From positions 1 to 5,786 of the forward strand of contig CALNBW010000067.1 in NCBI GenBank assembly GCA_937874815.1: a stretch of DNA of 5,786 bases. Reading direction: 5' to 3'. The DNA is from an uncultured Bacillota bacterium (GTDB lineage: Bacteria > Bacillota > UBA994 > UBA5500). Positions 3,773 through 5,786 of this stretch are shown one piece after another. How positions within the stretch are numbered: the stretch's first letter is position 1; the number at the start of each line of letters is the position of its first letter. The position numbers and the translations under genes were made by a program. The notes beneath the pieces were generated by a model. That model searched no databases, was not told the DNA's origin, and saw only the letters and a list, made by a program, of their open reading frames with translations.

Positions 3773-5617
3773 CTACCTCTCCCTTCTATCATGCTGACGT
3801 ATATACTCATAAAGATTCGCGGCTGCCTGCTTAGACATGCCTGGCACTTCTGCCAACTCGGCTTCACTGGCCGCCTTCACCTTATTCAGCGAACCGAAGG
3901 CCTTAAGCAGCGCCTTACGGCGCGCCGGCCCTATACCAGGGCAACCTTCTAGCCAAGATGCCACCTGCTTCTTAGCCCGCAACTGCCGATGATACCGCAA
4001 GGCTACCCGGTGCGCTTCATCGCGGATGCGCTGCACCAGATAAAGGCTCTGCGACTGGCGGGGCAAAATCAGGGGTTCACTTTGGCCTGGTTGAAAAATG
4101 TATTCTTCCGCTTCGGCCAAGCCGACGGTCGGAATGGCGGCGAAGCCGAGCTCGTGCAGCACCTGCAAAGCAGCCGATAGTTGCCCTTTACCGCCATCAA
4201 TAACCACCAAATCCGGGAGGTCGGCGAAGCGGGCATCGTCTTGCTGCACGCGACGAAAACGACGTCGCAATACCTGCTGCATCATCGCGTAATCATTAGG
4301 GCCGGCAATGTCATGAATGCGAAAACGCCGGTACTCAGAGCGGGCCGGTTCCCCATCAAGCATAACCACCATGGAGCCAACGGCCTCGGTACCCGAGATA
4401 TTGGAGATATCATAGCACTCAATGCGGTGGGGAGGGCTAGGCAGAGCTAAGTAGTCGGCCAGCTCTTGCAGCGCCGATTGCAGTAGTTCGCCCTGGCTTA
4501 AGCTTTGGGCCAGGCGCTCCTCCAGCGCCGCTACTGCGTTTTTCTCTACCATCTCCACCAGCTGCTTTTTGTCGCCCCTCTTGGGGATAATCAGGTGTAC
4601 TTTGCTGCCCCGCTGCTGACTCAGCCAGGCGCTGATTAGCTCCGCCTCGTTGTCGGGTAGCTCGGCCGCCAGGATAATCTCTGGCGGGACGTAGGGGTTG
4701 TTGGCGTAGTGCTGCTTTAAATAGCCGGCTAGTATCTCGCCTCGCGACAGGTCTTCTGTGCCAGTCAAGAAGTAATGCTCGTGCCCGATGGCATGCCCTT
4801 CGCGCATAATCAGTACCCCGACACAGGTCTCTTCCACACCGCGAGCCAAGGCAATGATATCTCGATCTTCTAGCCCAGCAGAAATCATTTTCTGCTTGTC
4901 AGAAACCTGCTTGATAGCGTTGATCTGGTCGCGTAGTTCGGCTGCTTTCTCAAATCGCAGCGATTCCGCGGCCATTTCCATCCGTTCTGCCAATTGCTTA
5001 GTTAAACTATCATAACGTCCGGAGAGTAACATATCAACGGACTGCACAATTTCCAAGTATTGCTCGCGGCTTACCTCCCCAGTGCACGGGCCCAGGCAGC
5101 GCTTGATATGGAAATTGAGGCAAGTGCGGCCGGTTTTCTGCCCACTGAGCTGTTGTTTGCAGGTGCTCAGAGGGAAAATGCGCCGAATTAGCTTTACTGT
5201 ATCGCGCATTGCCTGGGCATTCGGGTAAGGGCCAAAGTACTTGGCTCCATCTTTCTGAATACGCCTGGCCAGCACCAGGCGGGGGTAGGTCTCACGCATA
5301 GTCAACTTCAGGTAGGGATAATGCTTGTCATCCTTAATGCGGATGTTAAACCAAGGCTGGTGCTCCTTGATCAAGTTGCTTTCCAAAATGAGCGCGTCGA
5401 CTTCGCTATTGGTGATGATGATCTCCAGGTCGTCAATTTTCTGGACTAGTGCCCGCACTTTGGCAGAATGATCGGCGCTTGCCTGAAAATAAGAACGCAC
5501 GCGTTGCTTCAAGGATAGGGCCTTGCCAATGTATATGATGTGCCCTTGGCGGTCTTTGTAAATATAGACTCCGGGCTTGTCCGGCAACAAGGCTAATTTT
5601 TGCTCAAGCATAGACAC
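3773..5617 (-). CDS. uvrC: UvrC, excinuclease ABC subunit C
   Basis: UvrC makes both incisions around a bulky DNA lesion after UvrA/UvrB recognition. With the GTG start at 5617 the protein has 614 residues, a normal length. In order: GIY-YIG nuclease for the 3' cut (G16-V-Y, Y29-I-G, R39, E79 in LESNLIKE); four cysteines C153, C166, C174 and C178 matching the iron-sulfur cluster positions; a UVR domain for UvrB contact (about 200-240, RFEKAAELRDQI); an RNase H-like domain for the 5' cut with D403 (CYDISNISG), D474 (VVIDGGKGQ) and H536 (RDEAHR); and tandem helix-hairpin-helix motifs (about 556-607, CPGIGPARRKALL and V-P-G-M-S). The GTG start lies eight bases after GGGGAGG; an ATG two codons later (5611) is too distant. 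A frame extension to 5677 would span the promoter. It is first in an operon with the DnaD-like and loader genes. No LexA box is visible upstream. Confidence 0.97.
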   Translation of the reverse strand: MSMLEQKLALLPDKPGVYIYKDRQGHIIYIGKALSLKQRVRSYFQASADHSAKVRALVQKIDDLEIIITNSEVDALILESNLIKEHQPWFNIRIKDDKHYPYLKLTMRETYPRLVLARRIQKDGAKYFGPYPNAQAMRDTVKLIRRIFPLSTCKQQLSGQKTGRTCLNFHIKRCLGPCTGEVSREQYLEIVQSVDMLLSGRYDSLTKQLAERMEMAAESLRFEKAAELRDQINAIKQVSDKQKMISAGLEDRDIIALARGVEETCVGVLIMREGHAIGHEHYFLTGTEDLSRGEILAGYLKQHYANNPYVPPEIILAAELPDNEAELISAWLSQQRGSKVHLIIPKRGDKKQLVEMVEKNAVAALEERLAQSLSQGELLQSALQELADYLALPSPPHRIECYDISNISGTEAVGSMVVMLDGEPARSEYRRFRIHDIAGPNDYAMMQQVLRRRFRRVQQDDARFADLPDLVVIDGGKGQLSAALQVLHELGFAAIPTVGLAEAEEYIFQPGQSEPLILPRQSQSLYLVQRIRDEAHRVALRYHRQLRAKKQVASWLEGCPGIGPARRKALLKAFGSLNKVKAASEAELAEVPGMSKQAAANLYEYIRQHDRRER

Positions 5618-5638
5618 CAGCTTCACCTCCCCTATTCC

Positions 5639-5667
5639 ATTATAGCAGAGCGATGCAAAACTGACGC
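5639..5667 (-). promoter_or_regulatory. Extended -10 promoter of the uvrC operon
   Basis: A perfect TATAAT (5639-5644 on the minus strand) is preceded by TGC (5645-5647), giving the extended -10 motif TGnTATAAT. The -35 position at 17 bases holds only GCGTCA (5662-5667, three of six), which fits an extended -10 promoter. Transcription would begin near 5632, so the ribosome binding site GGGGAGG would sit almost at the 5' end of the mRNA. Confidence 0.72.
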
Positions 5668-5675
5668 TAGGTAGC

Positions 5676-5698
5676 AAAAACCCCGCGAAAGGCGGGGT
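5676..5698 (-). terminator. Intrinsic terminator upstream of uvrC
   Basis: On the minus strand ACCCCGC (5692-5698) pairs perfectly with GCGGGGT (5680-5686) around a CTTTC loop, and five T residues (5676-5680) follow, the first of them shared with the stem. It should end transcription of whatever lies to the right, and it isolates the uvrC promoter from it. Confidence 0.88.
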
Positions 5699-5740
5699 GA
5701 GGAGAAAGGTCGTGGTCCTACTCGCGCGCGTGTGGCCTGG

Positions 5741-5785
5741 TTACTGTAGGTAGGAGCTTAGCCATCGACTGAAGCGGCCAAAACT
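5741..5785 (-). CDS. Possible C-terminal end of an unidentified upstream gene
   Basis: A terminator at 5676-5698 implies that a minus-strand transcript enters from the right edge. One frame here gives SFGRFSRWLSSYLQ and then a TAA stop (5741-5743). A second frame stays open to a TAG at 5718-5720 (ending in R-P-H-A-R-E), and the stretch is too short to choose between them. No family can be assigned. Confidence 0.25.
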   Translation of the reverse strand, partial: SFGRFSRWLSSYLQ

Positions 5786-5786
5786 C

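Noticed and set aside
3989..5015. Several plus-strand open frames opposite uvrC
   Set aside because: All are antisense to strongly conserved UvrC domains and overlap one another; none has a convincing start site or motif.
5618..5677. Upstream extension of uvrC to an ATG at 5677
   Set aside because: It would contain the extended -10 promoter and the Shine-Dalgarno site, and UvrC homology begins only at the MLEQKL segment.
5618..5700. LexA (SOS) box upstream of uvrC
   Set aside because: No GAAC-N4-GTTC or close variant is present.
5723..5732. CGCGCGCG tract as a functional element
   Set aside because: It is only eight to ten bases of alternating CG near the window edge, and may lie in the coding tail of an unseen gene.

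Overview
The window reads as chromosomal DNA from a member of the Bacillota (Firmicutes). The evidence is a DnaD-domain protein beside a DnaI/DnaC-type helicase loader, a DUF2089 protein, a YvlD-type membrane protein, an AbrB-like regulator, near-consensus sigma-A promoters and strong purine-rich ribosome binding sites. I cannot place it below phylum. All genes that I can support lie on the minus strand, so transcription runs from the right edge to the left edge.

Right half, in transcription order. The end of an unidentified upstream gene may occupy the last ~45 bases and is followed by a strong intrinsic terminator (5676-5698). An extended -10 promoter then starts uvrC (excision nuclease subunit, GTG start at 5617). 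A DnaD/DnaB-like primosomal protein follows after 3 bases, and the helicase loader (DnaI-like) overlaps that gene by 14 bases. The three form one tightly packed operon joining nucleotide excision repair to helicase loading. I see no terminator after the loader.

Left half. A second promoter (1970-1998) drives a DUF2089 protein (zinc ribbon, helix-turn-helix, SHOCT-like tail) and a 100-residue protein of unknown function, closed by a terminator (1204-1233). A perfect consensus promoter (TTGACA, 17 bases, TATAAT; 1130-1158) then drives a 125-residue protein with a SHOCT-like N-terminus, followed by a YvlD-type four-helix membrane protein and another terminator (228-252). A further promoter (159-187) drives an AbrB/SpoVT-like DNA-binding protein cut off by the left edge.

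The most interesting part is 721-1928. The three small soluble proteins share pieces: the DUF2089 protein ends with the same short helical module that begins the 125-residue protein, and the 100-residue protein resembles the rest of the 125-residue protein. Together with the YvlD-like protein they look like a small regulatory or envelope-associated cassette, comparable in parts to the yvl genes of Bacillus. The function is inferred, not shown. I see no RNA genes, CRISPR arrays, insertion sequences or phage genes.
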